Positions 18,011 through 31,559 of a DNA stretch of 64,000 nucleotides are shown here, piece after piece. The DNA is from Taeniopygia guttata (taxonomy: Eukaryota > Chordata > Aves > Passeriformes > Estrildidae): contig NC_133030.1 of the NCBI RefSeq assembly GCF_048771995.1, positions 52,536,501 through 52,600,500 on the forward strand, given 5' to 3'. How positions within the stretch are numbered: position 1 is the first letter of the stretch; the number at the start of each line of letters is the position of its first letter. Both the position numbers and the translations under genes were made by a program. A model generated the notes under the pieces. That model was given only the letters and a program-made list of their open reading frames with translations. It did not search any database and had not been told where the DNA came from.

Positions 18011-21000
18011 GTGAAGGTGAACCAATGGAGGGGCACTTTCTCAGCTCTCATTCTTCCAAATGTTGTAAGTTGTAGGGGCCTTTTTACTCATAAAACTGTT
18101 CATTGCATGTATGAAAGGAAAAGATGGGCTAATCCATTAGGCTACAGACAAAAAGGCATGGAGCCTTTCAAGCCCTGGCCACTGATCTGTGCCTAACCCA
18201 TGCCATGACCAACAGCCATTTACTCATTAGAGCAACCTTCACAAACTGAGTCACAGGTGATACACAAACTTCCTGTGGAGAGGGGGTGGCATCTCAAAAA
18301 AAGGAAAGTTAGACTTACTACCCTGCAAAAATTCTCCAAGGTTATTTAACAGACTGAAAAAGCAGAGGCACTAACAGGATGGGCATGGTTCTGGACATAG
18401 TGGCAGAGTGTCACAGCTTGCTGGAGCTGTGGCCACCTGGGGACACATCCTCAGCCACCCCATCCAGAACATCAGACAGAAAAGCCAGAGGCTGGGGAGG
18501 GAGCACCAGGGACTGGATCCAGCCAGTCTGCAGCTGCGACTTAAAACTGCAAAATGGGGTACAAATTTTTCACAGAGCTGGTAAATGCAACAGAATCCTT
18601 CCAGAATCAGCTTCCCCCAGAGGTGAGAGAAACCAATGCATGCATAATTATTCTGGTTTCATCATGAAAGATGCTTTCTTCATGACAAAAGAAAGAAGAA
18701 TATTCAGGAGTTTCTGGTCATACTTGATATGGATCTTCTCCCATGCCCCTCTTCAGAACTAACACAGGAAATGCCAAACAAAGGTCTAACGTCTAATATT
18801 TTTTTGGAGTTGAGAGTAATATGACAAAGTTAAAAGGAATTCTGCTGGATATTGCTGCTGACAACATTTTAAATACAGTTTCCTGGCCAAACTAGAGTAG
18901 ATCATGAGGTCTCGCGTATGAAAGACAGCAGCAGTTCCCCTCACATAACTGAAGGTACTAATGAGCTACAAAGCACTTCCATGATCACAATCACTCTCAA
19001 AATTATTACAGAATACAAATGAAACAAAAATGATTAGAGAGAAATGTTTTTTCTAAGGAGCTTGATCATACTTAGTCAATTACCATACTGACAAGATAAA
19101 CGCATTCTTGCAAACACAGTGATGTACTGGATATATTATATCACACAAAAAGCATTCAAAAGGTCACCTTCCTTCTTGGACAAGGGCAGTCAACTGAGGG
19201 GCCCCTGAAAATAGGTAGAGAATTTGACTGAAAAGGGAAAAATATTTTTAAAGAATAAGAAATGCAGCAAAAGAGGTAGACCCAAAACCTGTAGCTAAAG
19301 TGATAGATTACTTCATTTCTAAAATAGGCACGATCCTTGATCCTTAGCTTGGAAGTTAAAAGCCCCAGCCAACAGAAAGAGGTGTCCAAACTGATGAGTG
19401 CCATCATCAGCAATGCTGAGTGAGCCACATGGCCACACCACTGAGCCATTGTCCCAGGCCACAGAGACCTCCCCAGCATGCCAGGCTGGTGCTACAAAAG
19501 GTCAAACACACATGTGAAGAAGGTGGGGGAGCAAGCAAGGTTCTCACCAACATCCCCAGTCTTTGCAGCTATGGGATGCAGCCAGTAAAAATACACACAC
19601 AGCTCAGTGTTCATCCCTGCAGTCAGTGCTTCTTGTGCAGCTGTACCCTCAGGGAAGGATCCTTCCAGACACACAAAGAGACAGAGTTTTAAAGGGGTTG
19701 GTGCTTCATTCCCACTGATTTCGTGTGGTTCACAAGGAAGAAAAAAAACTTCAGCCAAACTCCTATCAGCTTCCTGCAGAGAGGCACACATAGAGGCCAG
19801 AACTGAGGGGACTGAGTCAGCAAGGAAAGAAGTGACAACACATCCAGCAGGATGCATGGCCAGCCTTTGGAGGATGGAGGAGAGGGAAAATGGGCAGAGT
19901 TCACCAATAGTGTTAGCTGAAGAAGAGGAAATGGAAGGAACTGGAGATAAGGTCAAGGTTGCTATATTGGAAAACTGCCAACAGTGGGAGAAGGGAGGGA
20001 ATGGGAAGGAAGAGGAGGATGTGTATTTTACCCAGCAGGAAACCCATTGAGGTGAAATGCAGGCGAGAGGGAACCAGAGATTTGAGACAGGAGATTGGAA
20101 GTAGGGCAGGGAGAATCTCAAGAAGTCACTGTTAAAGTAGTAAGTAAAATTGCACAGATGGAGGAGATTCCTCATGCCTAGAACAGATGCATTTGGAAAC
20201 TGCAGGCAAGAATTCCCACAGCTGCACCCCAGCACTCTACTCAGCTAATCTGAGGACCCCCACCACTACAGAAACCCATGCCCTTCCTGTTCCCTATAGC
20301 TGACATTTTCACAGACATAGGAACACAACTGACTCAGCACCCTGGCAGACAGTAATAGCAAGGTTAATCTGGTTACATGCTAAGAAGCAGAAATTGTCCA
20401 TACAGGCAAAAAGCAACATGGTGTGTTTTAAGGCAAGTGTCACTCTCAGTTTCCTCTCCCCGTCTGGTTTTGTCGAGCATGCAGTCTTTGTGCTAGATGG
20501 ACATATGGCTTTTCCACTTGCTAGGTTTTTATAGTGTTTGGTAGTTCAGAGGTGGTTTACTCTTCACCCTCAGATCTGTGGCTGAGGCACTACGTAATTA
20601 TATTAATGAATGGTGCTATAAGACAACACAGAAGTCACCAAAATACCATTAACATTTATAATAAAGATGTTGAGAAATAGCATACCACTTCCAGCTACAT
20701 CCACAGCCATAGCCTCCCCACCAAAGGAAGAGCCCAGCAGTGAGATTACCAGTCTAATTAAGGAGAGGGGGTATGGGTTATGTCTCTGAGTGTCCAGATG
20801 CTCACAGGAAGCACCTTTCTTCCCTATGCACAGGGTTTATCAACCACTGCACCAAAGATAGTTCTCCTTAAGAAGCAAAAGTCCCAAGGAACCAGAGGCT
20901 GTGGAGCTGTGTGTGACCCATCCTATGCTTTGTCAGCAAGTTGGTGCTTTTGCTTCTCTCCAAACCACGGTGGCTGCTCAAAACATTCCAGATCACTGTG

Positions 21001-24000
21001 GCTCTGATGAGCTCGGCCCTGATCAGAACAGCCCTATCTCTGCTGCCAGGATGGTTCTGGGACTGCAGTGTCCTGAGAGGGTTCTGATGAGACTCTTTGC
21101 CTCTCTCAAGGGAGGACAGTGCCAAGTACCCCCATATCCAGGCCCTTTTCCACAGGAAAAACCACAACAAGATCTATTCCTCTGCTGCCTCTGTGCAGAC
21201 AGCAGTACCGAAGCATCACTGAACACATTTCCCTTTCAGCCCTCATTTGTTCCTCTATTTCAAGCAGATCAGTGCTGAATATTTGCTGGTATCAGTGATG
21301 GGACCAATGCACTTCTCAGAGCTTACTGTTCCCATGTGGCATCAGTCCTCTTCCCATCCCACCTACTCCATGTCATGCATGCCAAAACTAAAAATCTACC
21401 AGAAAAGCTCAGTTCTATCTGAGACCCTCACACAAACCTCTCTCTGGAGCCTGCAGGGCTGATCTCCAAGTCTGTATGGAGAGTCACAGTCCAGCTGTAT
21501 AATTGACTGAGAAAAGAGAGAGAAACTCTGCAGTCTCTTATGCCAGAGCATCCTTGAAGCAATATGCTACAAGCAGGGGATAAGTTCCCCAATTCTCTAT
21601 TGCTAGAATGACACTGGCACCCTCCAATCCAAAGCAGAAGACAAAGCACATCAAAGTAGTCCCATTCACTGCCCCAGACAAAAACCATCAGCAAAGCAAT
21701 AGTGCTAATGTGAGAAAGAAAATCCCCAGACCACAATAGTGCCAATGATCCTTTTCCATCTGATACAAAAAAAATGAAGAGCAGAGGCCTCAACTTGCAG
21801 CTGCTGGCAAACATCTGCTGCTATGTGTCATGCCACAATGTCATTACCAGTGTCTAAGACAAAGTTTCCCAGTGAGTCCTTGCTGGCTCTGTCTGGCTGC
21901 ATGGGATGTGGTTCAGCACAGATGCTGACATGCACTGCCATGGATACTCCATTCCTGTGCATTTGGAGGACCAAAATTAATAAGACTCTCTGCAATAGGG
22001 CACACTGCAAAATCCTGATAATGACACACCTCCACAGAGGTAAAGTAAGGCTTAAAATATGAACATCTCTTAATAACAGCGGGAATGCTTTGGAACCCAA
22101 GAAGAAAAGAGCCTAACTGGGGATGACAGGTGTCTGCTCTTTTAGAGGTTTTGGATCAGAAATTTTTTTTTAAAAAGAACAAAGACATTGTGATAAACAA
22201 TTTCTCCTTGATTCCTCCAGGGATCTGAAAAGACATGAGACCTTGGGCCTGCCATCAGTTTTCAATCTCTTTTTGCTCAATTATATTCTCTTTTAATGAC
22301 ACCCTTTCCTACCTCACCTCCAAGAGAGCTATTCCTGATTTGCAGAAAGACTGCAAAAGACTAAGTTTCAAAACCCAGAAGGGAACATCATGCTGGTTTT
22401 ACTTCAGCCAGCAGGCACAACCTAGGCACTGGGAATGCTTCAGACCAACACAGAACATATGAGCAAATATTACTGCTTCTGAACTTCACATCTTCCCCTT
22501 GCCTTGTATTAATTTTTGTCTTTCATTTCAAAAAACAAGCATTTAGAATTCCAACCCGATTATATAAGCCACATTTTTCTAATGGCATACTTCAGACAAC
22601 ATTAAAGCTAAATGGAATCATATCAGACACTGTGAAATTTTTATTGCTGAGACAGAACACAGAAAATTACATTACATCAGGCACTGTCAGACAGCTCACA
22701 ATAAAATTCCCAGGCATGCTATTTATCTCACAGTGGTTTTGTTTGGAACCTGCTTACCCAGCTTTGAATTGCACTTGGACCCTTCCTTAGCACTTGTCAC
22801 CATCCAGGTGTTTTAAATAAGAAATAAATAAATAAAGGTGTCAATGCCACTCTGCAAATTAGGAACTGTTAAGAGACAAGCAGGCAGCAGTAACATGCCC
22901 ACAGTTAATGGAAAGGGGGTGGCAGAGCCAGGTAGCCCCGTGGGAAGGTGCCATGACTGGCACCCCAGCCCTGGTGTGCTGACAGAACAGGGGGCCCAGC
23001 ATATTTTCCTTTTGTGAATGGCACATGTGGCTACAAGCTAAAGGAAGCACCTGGAGCAGCTCCAGACAGGCAGTGCTGGGGGCAGATGAGGGAAAACCAG
23101 CATCAAAACCAAGGACTGAGAGCACAAGGCCACCCTGGAATGGGAGAAGGGCAGGCAGGGAATGCACCAAACCCTGAAACACAGTGTCCCCGTGAGAAGA
23201 GTAGCACAGGCAGCACCAAGGCCAAGCACTGGGCTCACAAGAACTGATGGAGAATAAGAAATCTCCCTTCACACAAAGATGAGTGGCATTCCTGGGTGAT
23301 CACACACAACAAAAAATCTCCTGTTACCGCCAGCCTGAGAAATTCCCTGGGCTCCCACATCATTTTGCATCCCAGGGCACATTTCCTGTGCTGTGCTGCC
23401 CTGCAGCTGCAGATGGGTTAATATGGCTGAAACAAAGGCCGTGCTGGCTGGAGCATGACAAGACTCCCGGCTGACATCCACCCTCCCTTCCTGAAAAGTC
23501 CCTTCCCTCCCTGCTGCATCTTCTCATGCCCACGGCAGCTCTGCCATCGCCACCACGTGTGGTGCTCCTGAGGGAGCCCAGCTCCTCTCATGCCCTGCAG
23601 GGACAGGGACAGATACCTGGTGGCCCTCTGGCAGCAGCACCAGGGTTCCTTGCTGGCTACAAGATTTCCTGGAGGCACAGAGAAGTGACCAGTGCCGGCT
23701 CCTCTGCAGACCACACCTTTCTGCCACCCTACTGCAGATGATGGCAGACCTCTGATACCTGAGCATGGGACACCCTGACAGGAGCTAGGGAGCTGTGTCC
23801 TGCCTGCCTGGCAGATGATCCAGAGCACTGGTGGTGCTTGGCTGCTGTTATTCCACACCTATGCAGAGAGCCTGCCAGCACCCAGCTCAAACCCAGCCAC
23901 CAGCTCCTTCTGGGGCACTTAAATGGCTGCACAGTCCTACATTCCCCAGGCACAGTGGGTTCCCCTGCAGCTACAAGCATCTGACAGCCAGGCATTGGAG

Positions 24001-24302
24001 AAGGAACCTGTGGAAGATTCCTAGACAGACCCAGCTCTCCAGCACAACACATGTCCTGGCCACTGACAAGGAGTGAGTTCAGAGCCATCAGTACTCTGTA
24101 TTAGCATCTTCCTTATCAAATCAAGGGACTTCATTGCAGATGATAATCTCCTTTGGTATTACTTAATTTGCTGCCTTTAATCATAGAGAGCAGCTGGTCA
24201 TGTAAACATTCAAATCCATGAATTAACTGCTGGGTCCACACGGGAGCCAGACAAAGCCCGTCTGTGTGTCTCAGCCACCTCCTCCTGCATCTTTCATGGA
24301 TG

Positions 24303-24349
24303 TCTACTTAAGTAATAAAAAGTAATTTAAATTTCTACTTAAGTAATAA
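24303..24349. repeat. 16-base direct repeat pair
   Basis: TCTACTTAAGTAATAA occurs at 24303-24318 and again, perfectly, at 24334-24349, 31 bases apart start to start. The intervening bases are AT-rich. Each copy contains the palindrome ACTTAAGT. It is most likely a small local duplication. Confidence 0.8.
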
Positions 24350-25962
24350 CGTGTCACTTTCTGATTATTAAAGAAACAATTTCATTGCTTTCTCAGCAAA
24401 CATCACAGACACCAAACAAAAGATTAGCTCCTCTCCCTGGCAGGTGTGACAGTGCTGGCTGTACAGGCTGTGCTGGGGCACTGAAGGGAAGATTTCAGGC
24501 ACTGCCCCAAACAGAAAAACAAAGTCAGGACATTGTTTGCAACTGGATGTCATTACAAACAGGAAGGGTGTCTTTTCTCAGCACTGAGTTGATGGAAGCT
24601 CCAGGCTCAGGAGACTCCTTGGAGCATGCAGAGCCGGTGAGTCAGCCTGCTGGGGCAGTGCTGGGGGCGAGGGGGTGCTCACTCTATGGGCCGGTAGCAG
24701 CGCTGGGGGCTGGGATGGGGACACGCAGTAAAATCACCGCCAGCAGCTTCAGCTGCCCCGGGACTGTGAAACCCTTACCAAAGTGACACCCGCAGAGCAG
24801 CCCCAGCCCGGAGCCCCCTGACACAGCAAACAGAACAGGGGTCCCGACAGAGCGAGCCCGCAGTACCAGCAGAGTGCACTAACTCTGACCGACTCACAGG
24901 GGCACTGTCAGCGTGAGGAATTCCAGAGGTGCTACTCCTTCTATAAAGGAACGCCAAGCACATTTGTTTTCAGGAGGAAACGGTGGGCATTTTTAAGACT
25001 TTCAATATTTTGAAGCAAATCTGATTTGGGGATGATGCAGGTGAAAGCCTCTGAGAGGGTAGAGGATGCATGCAGGCACAGGAGGATACCTGTGCACATC
25101 TGTAGGGCCCCTCAGGTCTCCATTTGAGCCTGGCTGCCCTTCCAGACCTATGGCAGAGCAAGGGTCTGTTGTACCACTGCCTCTCCCCCAGCTCATTGCC
25201 AGCTCCACACAAAGGTACATGAAAAATAAGCATGAGAACCTCAAAGCAGATAGATTTTTCTTGCTTCCTCTGGTTACCTATAAGGGCAGATTATGGGTAC
25301 GGCCTCTTAATGCCTCTTTTGCTCATCAAAACCTCCAATTTTGTCACTTTGTGCTGGGTAGCTGTCATGGGGTAAAAAGCCACCCACTGCTCAGAGCCTC
25401 TGCAATAGCAGCAGATGAAGGGCAGCTGCTTTCAAAAATGGATTGGTTGGTTCTCAGCTGCTGGTGATACACCCTGAAGCTTCACCATAGCAATCCCTGG
25501 GCCATAAATCCAGACAAACGTTTCATTTTACTTTCTCTTCCACAGCTACTGTTGTTGCAGCAGCAAATCAGCCACCTTGAATTTCTCTTTTTGTCTGCTC
25601 AATAACATCCTGGTGGTATCAGTGAAGCCAGTGGGAAGGAGCTGCCTTCTGCCACGCTTCTCACGCTTCTTTCAATCATTGCTTCCCCCTGCCTAAAAAG
25701 GCACCATGGCCATCACTTATGTGGGAAGGTGAGAAACCAGCCTAGAGTCATCCTCTGACACACACCAGCTGAGCTCAGCTCACCTGACAGCTACAGAGGA
25801 TGGGGTGCAGGGATAGGAGAAGGCAGGAGACCACCAGGGCACTGCACAGGATGGGCTTCTGAAGTGACAGAAGGGGCTGGAGGCATTCTGAGAGGCTGCA
25901 ATGAGATGCTGAAGATGTACATGCAGTCCTGGGGGTGCCAGAGGCACTGGGCAGACAGAGAT

Positions 25963-25983
25963 CCCCCCCCCCCCCCCCCCCCC
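25963..25983. repeat. Uninterrupted 21-base C homopolymer
   Basis: Twenty-one consecutive C residues on + (G on -). Such a run is rare in vertebrate DNA and can fold as i-motif (C strand) or G-quadruplex (G strand). The G run is on the CCDC85C sense strand, so the pre-mRNA would carry it. The length in an assembly is error-prone. Confidence 0.85.
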
Positions 25984-28900
25984 TTGCCCAGGGGCTTTAT
26001 GTAGAACTGGGAGGGCTGGGAGTTCCTTGCTGGCAGTGGAGGAGCTGCTGTGCTGTGCTGGGACACCTGGGCCCTGCTAAGGTCCTCAGTGCACCACTGA
26101 CTCTGCAGGGGCAATCAATGCTCCAAGGGCTCCCCTGACTCTTCTGGGTGCATCTTCAGGACATCACAATGAGAACAGTATGATGATCTTTCACCATTTC
26201 AAGCTTGATTTGAAAAGTCAGGTTGGCCTTAAGAAGCTAATTCAATTCTTCTCCCTGAGAGGAATAGATTTACTCCCAGGCAGGATGAGAAGGGACTACA
26301 AGGCTTGCCCTGAGCTCCCCAGTGAGACCCAGGACCAGGCCTGGGCCACAGTGACATCTCCTTGCCTACACAGGTTGGTTCAGGGGCCAGCTTTGTCCTT
26401 CCTCTGCAGGGAGCTGAGGGAAAGATAGCGAGTTACCTTCTCACTTATCTTCATTAGCCCTTGGACTGAACAGGATGGAGACCACTATCTTTCCAGCCAA
26501 CAGGGAGAGACAGAACTGTCACTGGGGTTGAGGTTTAGCTGCTACATTCCCTTACATCTCCTCTCCTCACTACTGCTCTCACAGGCTCAGCAGACAGGCA
26601 GCACTTCAGCCAAGGACTCAGCATCCCTTCCCACTCCATCTAATGGCTTCTCTTTACACCTACAGACCACAAACATTTGGGCTTGTTTTTGTAATAGCAA
26701 GTGTGCCATCTGGCAAAATGAAATACACTTCCCCCGAGTATCTCTGCAAGGCAGAGGTACAAAATGTGACTCCTTGTGGCAGCATGGTGGGAATCAAGGA
26801 AAGGGGCTGGTGCTGCAGCCAGGCTGCCAGAGGTACCTCCCAGGCTTTGCATCCCTCAAGAAGTGAGCACTGGAGAAAAATACAATTCAGAAACAGCGTG
26901 AGAAAGCCAGAGACTCAGCAGCCCTCTAAGCTGAGTGCTCTCCACTACATAACCACACTACTATTTTGCATTTTCCTATGGACCTCGTTGTTTTTGGAAC
27001 AGATTTAGAAGGAAAAAGAAATTGTGTCTCCCCTATCTGGTCTGTAGTCTATACAGACTCATGAGAGAAGCAGCTTTGAACACTCTAACAGAAATCTCAC
27101 CTTTATCTGGAGGTACTTATTGTAGTCCTCAGGGGCCTATATAAAAGCTGGGTATTGGCATCATCAGCATTGTCTTCTCAAAAAGACAGAGCTTGTCTCA
27201 GCTCTCACAGAGTCTATCTGCAGGTACTTTCCACAGGGATTCCCAGTTCCAGACCCAGGATGGTCTCCAGTCACCACCTACAGCACCAGCAGATCTAATG
27301 TGGATAAATGCTCCTGCACCCGATGGGGAACCACTAGGAGCTCCTGCTTCTCAGCAAGGGAACACCACAAACTTGGTACAAAAACTTAAGGAAGGGGAAG
27401 GTGATGGTTATTTTAACCTGTCACTCACACCAAACACACATTCACATGTTCACCCATAGGTGGTCAGGGTCACTGTGCGTGGCACAGAAAACCAGGGACA
27501 CCCACAAGCAAGTCCTAATGACAGCCCTGGCATCCCTCCTCATTGACAGCAAAGAAATGGGTTCTGGGACACATTTTTCACATGCCTTAGGAGTCAATGG
27601 TTATTACAGGCTGATCTTTATCGCAGCATCTTGCTTACCCTCCAAAAACCCTAGGAAAGCTGCTGCTGTTGCCTCCTTTCCATCACTTTGGTCATCTTAT
27701 CTACTCCTTCCTCCTGGAACCACAGGAAGAAAAATTGTGGTGTGACATTTCTCCTGTTATCAGGGAACCAGTCCTCTGCTGATGAGCCATCTGTGCCGCG
27801 GCCTTATCACAGCACAGACCTCCCTCCCAGTCCTGACACAAACCACACATCCTGTGGTGTTTACCCATTTCTTTGCTGCCACTCATGTCTTTGGCCATCA
27901 GCACAGGCCAAACCATCCCTTCCTCTAGAATTCCTGCTGGTGTTTTCACACACACTTTCTCACCCACACTCCACCCACACTACCCTTAGTATTTCTATTG
28001 AGTTATTCCCACCAAAGGCAGGATTCCCATTATAAATCACATGAACACTGCTAGCAGATTTTAAGTCTAAGCCATCCAGGCTAGCTCTGACTGCTAGTAA
28101 CAAGCTGGTTCATGTTTAATGGTGTTGCTTGTCAGTGTGGATAAATGGCTCCTCCATGCAGCTGGTTTATGAGTTTCTCAAGGTGATGGTACCACCACAG
28201 GACCAGCCATAACACCATAGGCAGCCCTCAGGTCACCTTCTCATGCCTGGGCACCGAGACGGGGCTGTGGCACAGCCACGGGGCAGAGGGCAGGTACATG
28301 AACATCTACAGGGAACATGTGTCCATAAGGCAGCCAGAGCACCCATGAAGAGACAGAGATGCAAGCTCTGGGCCACGCCTCAGCCCCCCATATGTATCCT
28401 CAGCTGTGCAAGGGTCTTGGATGTCCCCTGGATGTGGGGGGAGTGAGCAAGCAGCTGTGTGGGGTTTAGTTACCAGCTGCAGTTAAACCTTGGCACCCAG
28501 AGGCCAGATGGGCCACGGAGCGCTCAGCAGTGCTCGGCTTACAGGCACCTCAAAGACAGCTCTCCCACCTGGGACATCGGCCACATGAGACAGCAGCTCT
28601 GGAGGCTGCTGGCAATGGGAGAAATGGAGACAGCCTGTCCAGCTTAGTGTCATCCCAGGGAATGGCAGGTGCCATCAGGAGCTTGTTGCTGCCTCCTCTC
28701 ATGAGTCCAAGCCAGAGGAAATCACCCTCACCTCCCAAAGGACACAGTACTTTGGTACTCCATGAAATGACACTGGGTGGCAGTTCCTGGAGCTGGAAAG
28801 ATTGACTCACTGCTATCAGTTCAAGCTAACATATACCACACCTTCCCTTGCAAAGGCCAGGGTCTTGTAGACCCTTGCAACCCCAAGGATTGCTGTTCCT

Positions 28901-31065
28901 GGATATTTGTTAACCACTGCAGACTACAGAGCAAATCTATAATTACCCATGTGCGTGACACAAAATGCACAGAGTGCAACTGTGAGTGTCTTTTGCTTCT
29001 GCAACTTGAGTGTGCACTGGTGTCCCTGATCCAGGACACATTAGAAACACCCGGCTGTGTCATTAACTGGGCTGTGTCAGAGCCCTGGAGTGATGCCTGC
29101 TTGTTACCTGTGTGACAGTGAGGGATGCACTGGGGAACTTCCCAGAGTTACACGGGCAGTGCTGATGATGGAACACTGAACGGATGTGGCAGCTTTGAAG
29201 CTGACACCAATTGTTCATCACTCACCCACAGGAAGCTTGTGCAGGCACAAAGAATAATTTCTCACAAACTCATGCCTGCTGCCTATTAAAAAAAGCCTCA
29301 GAGAAACTCTGGTACATCTAAATGTTCACTTCTGGGACAAGAATGCTCAAGTCATTCAAAGATTTCACTCATTTTCATGAATCTGTGATCATTATCCTCA
29401 TCAAAAAAACAGTGCATCATGTCAAGCCACAAACCAAAGGGATTTTGGTAGGAATAAGTAAATAAATAGTACATAAGTATCTCAGACAATGTGGATTTGG
29501 AACGAAAGCTGGTTTTGTTTTTTCTCTATCAGCTTCCTGCAAAGAAGGCAGAACACAGCTAGGGTGACAGATGAAAGTGAATGCCACACAGTACCCAGGC
29601 CTCTCCATAAATGCCAGGTGCCATCTCTTCCTTAAGGAAGGAGAGAAAACAGGGACAAGTAGCCAGGAAGGGCTCCAGCAGGCAGAACCATCTGCCACCA
29701 GCCCTCACACAGCCCCAGTGAGCTGCAGGGGCTAATGCTCAAGCAGAAAACTCTCCTGCCAGCTCCCATCCCAGTACAGCTCCTCTGCAGAGAGCTGCTG
29801 GACGTATCCCAGCCTGACTGACAAGATAAACATAAAATCATGAGTAGCAGCACACCTTGGAGCAACCAGCACAGACTGACTGAGCATCGCCAACCTGGTA
29901 CAAAGCTGGGGATCAAAAGCCTAAACATCAGGGAAGCAAAGCAAAATCTCCAAAACTGTAGGGCTGGCACAGCCAGACAAACATGTCCAGGTTCAAGTCT
30001 CTCTGCACTCCCTATAAAGCCTCCTGCCTTTATACATGGGGCACAAAATTGTAAAAGTGAATATTCACCTGGACAGCTTTATCCCTCTTTTTTCAGCTTG
30101 AAGCATCTCCATCCATCCTGCCATTTAGCAGGGATGGGAAGGGGATATGCTTCCATACTTGAGTTTTATTTATGCAAACTCTATTAAATTACCATTGTGC
30201 CCTTCTTTACAACTGTAAGAGATACACTAAATCTACAGAATTATTTTTTCCCAATCAAAGCAGCCAACACATAACTGATCCTACAGGACCTGCAGCTCTG
30301 CTGACCAGTGTCCCAGACATGGAGCAGGGAGGGTCTGCAGCTGTTCTGCCATCAGGATTTTTCTCACATTCCTAACACTCACAGCCCACTCCCACCAGGA
30401 CTCTCTGTTTCCACACTCTTCCTCTAATCTGGAAAACAACATCACCACACAAATGTAGAGGCCCAAGCAGTGAGGGAAACATCTGGAAGGCAAACACCTG
30501 GCAGGGCTCAGGATCTTCAGCCATGCCTGGCACATGGGTGCCCTGGCACAGCAGCACAAACCCCATCTTATGCAAGAGGCTTTAGTTAAGATTCTTCTGT
30601 GGTTTGAGAAGCAATGCAGGAAAATTGCAGTAAATTCAAACCTCATTTGTGATACAGAAAAACCTAAGAACTTACTCACTAAACAACCCTGTCCATGCAC
30701 TGGCAGACACCTGGCAAGCTTCACCCACAACCAGCTTTTTTACTGAAGGCACAGGGCATTTACCAAACAGAAGCTGCAGGTGTAACAAGAATCACCCTAG
30801 CTTTAAAAGATTCACCACAGTGACTGTCAGTTGGCTGAAAACCTATGCTGGAAGTGGATGAACTAAATTCAGGCAAAGATTAATGTTCCAGGGGCTCCCC
30901 ATCCTCCCAACATCTGCAGGCTTTAGCTGCACGTTTGCAACTCCAGCTTCAGGGTGAACAATCACTTGTGAGAGCTCCCCTGTAATCTTCCCTTGGCCCT
31001 CCAGCCATGCCCACGTTTGGGGAAACCCATGGCTCTGCCTGTGTAGGGAAGGAAAAGTCTCTTAC

Positions 31066-31170
31066 GTTCTGCAGGGCGTCCTGGTACTGTGGCAGTGACG
31101 AGAGCTGTGACTCGGAGTGGTACGGGGACAATCCTTTCCTCAGAGTCCTCAGGTCCCCCGTGCTGGACTG
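31066..31170 (-). CDS. CCDC85C: CCDC85C coding exon 3
   Basis: A 105-base phase-0 exon on the - strand, preceded by GTTGTCTTTGCAG and followed by donor AAC|GTAAGAG. It encodes 35 residues: QSSTGDLRTLRKGLSPYHSE then SQLSSLPQYQDALQN. The RTLRKGLSPYHSESQLSSLPQYQ segment is strongly conserved in CCDC85A and CCDC85C and is the clearest paralogue-level marker in the window. It is Ser/Pro/Tyr-rich and likely disordered, between the second coiled coil (exon 2) and the C-terminal helical block (exons 4-6). The acceptor is a tandem NAGNAG (GCAGCAG), so splicing could include or omit the first glutamine. I chose the upstream AG, which gives LLSQ|QSSTGD. Confidence 0.95.
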
Positions 31171-31540
31171 CTGCAAAGACAACAGAGAACAGGACAGTCC
31201 ATGTTAGTGAGAAGAAAGCAAGCTGAGCCCCTCCTGATGTCGTGGCTTTTCCCATGGCCACATCTGTTCTCTGACCTGTTCTCTTTACTTCTCCCTGCAC
31301 CAACAGTGACAGTGAACACTGTAATAAAATGTTTTTCCATGTCTAGTCCTAGAGATAACACCTGCAAGCAGCTGGAGGTGAACTGTTTAAGGTCTGCTAC
31401 ATTAAGTAATACAGCAGGAAGGCATTTTTGTTTTACACAAGTTCCTACATACTCAATGAAAAACATTTGTTAAGAAGCACATAAAAATATTTTTAAGACT
31501 TCAGATTAAATCAAAACCAACAAAAAATCCACAAACCCCA

Positions 31541-31559
31541 AACAAACAAACAAACAAAC
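31541..31559. repeat. (AAAC)n microsatellite
   Basis: About five AAAC units in a wider A/C-rich stretch (31511-31575) in CCDC85C intron 2. Confidence 0.85.

Noticed and set aside
23014..24088. GC-rich block with many overlapping open frames, considered as a hidden exon or CpG island
   Set aside because: CpG dinucleotides are sparse, no frame has family resemblance and several frames on both strands are equally open.
19764..29548. Shared TATCAGCTTCCTGCA phrase at about 19765 and 29527, considered as copies of one repeat
   Set aside because: Similarity covers only about 16-22 bases and stops on both sides, so it is compatible with chance in 64 kb.
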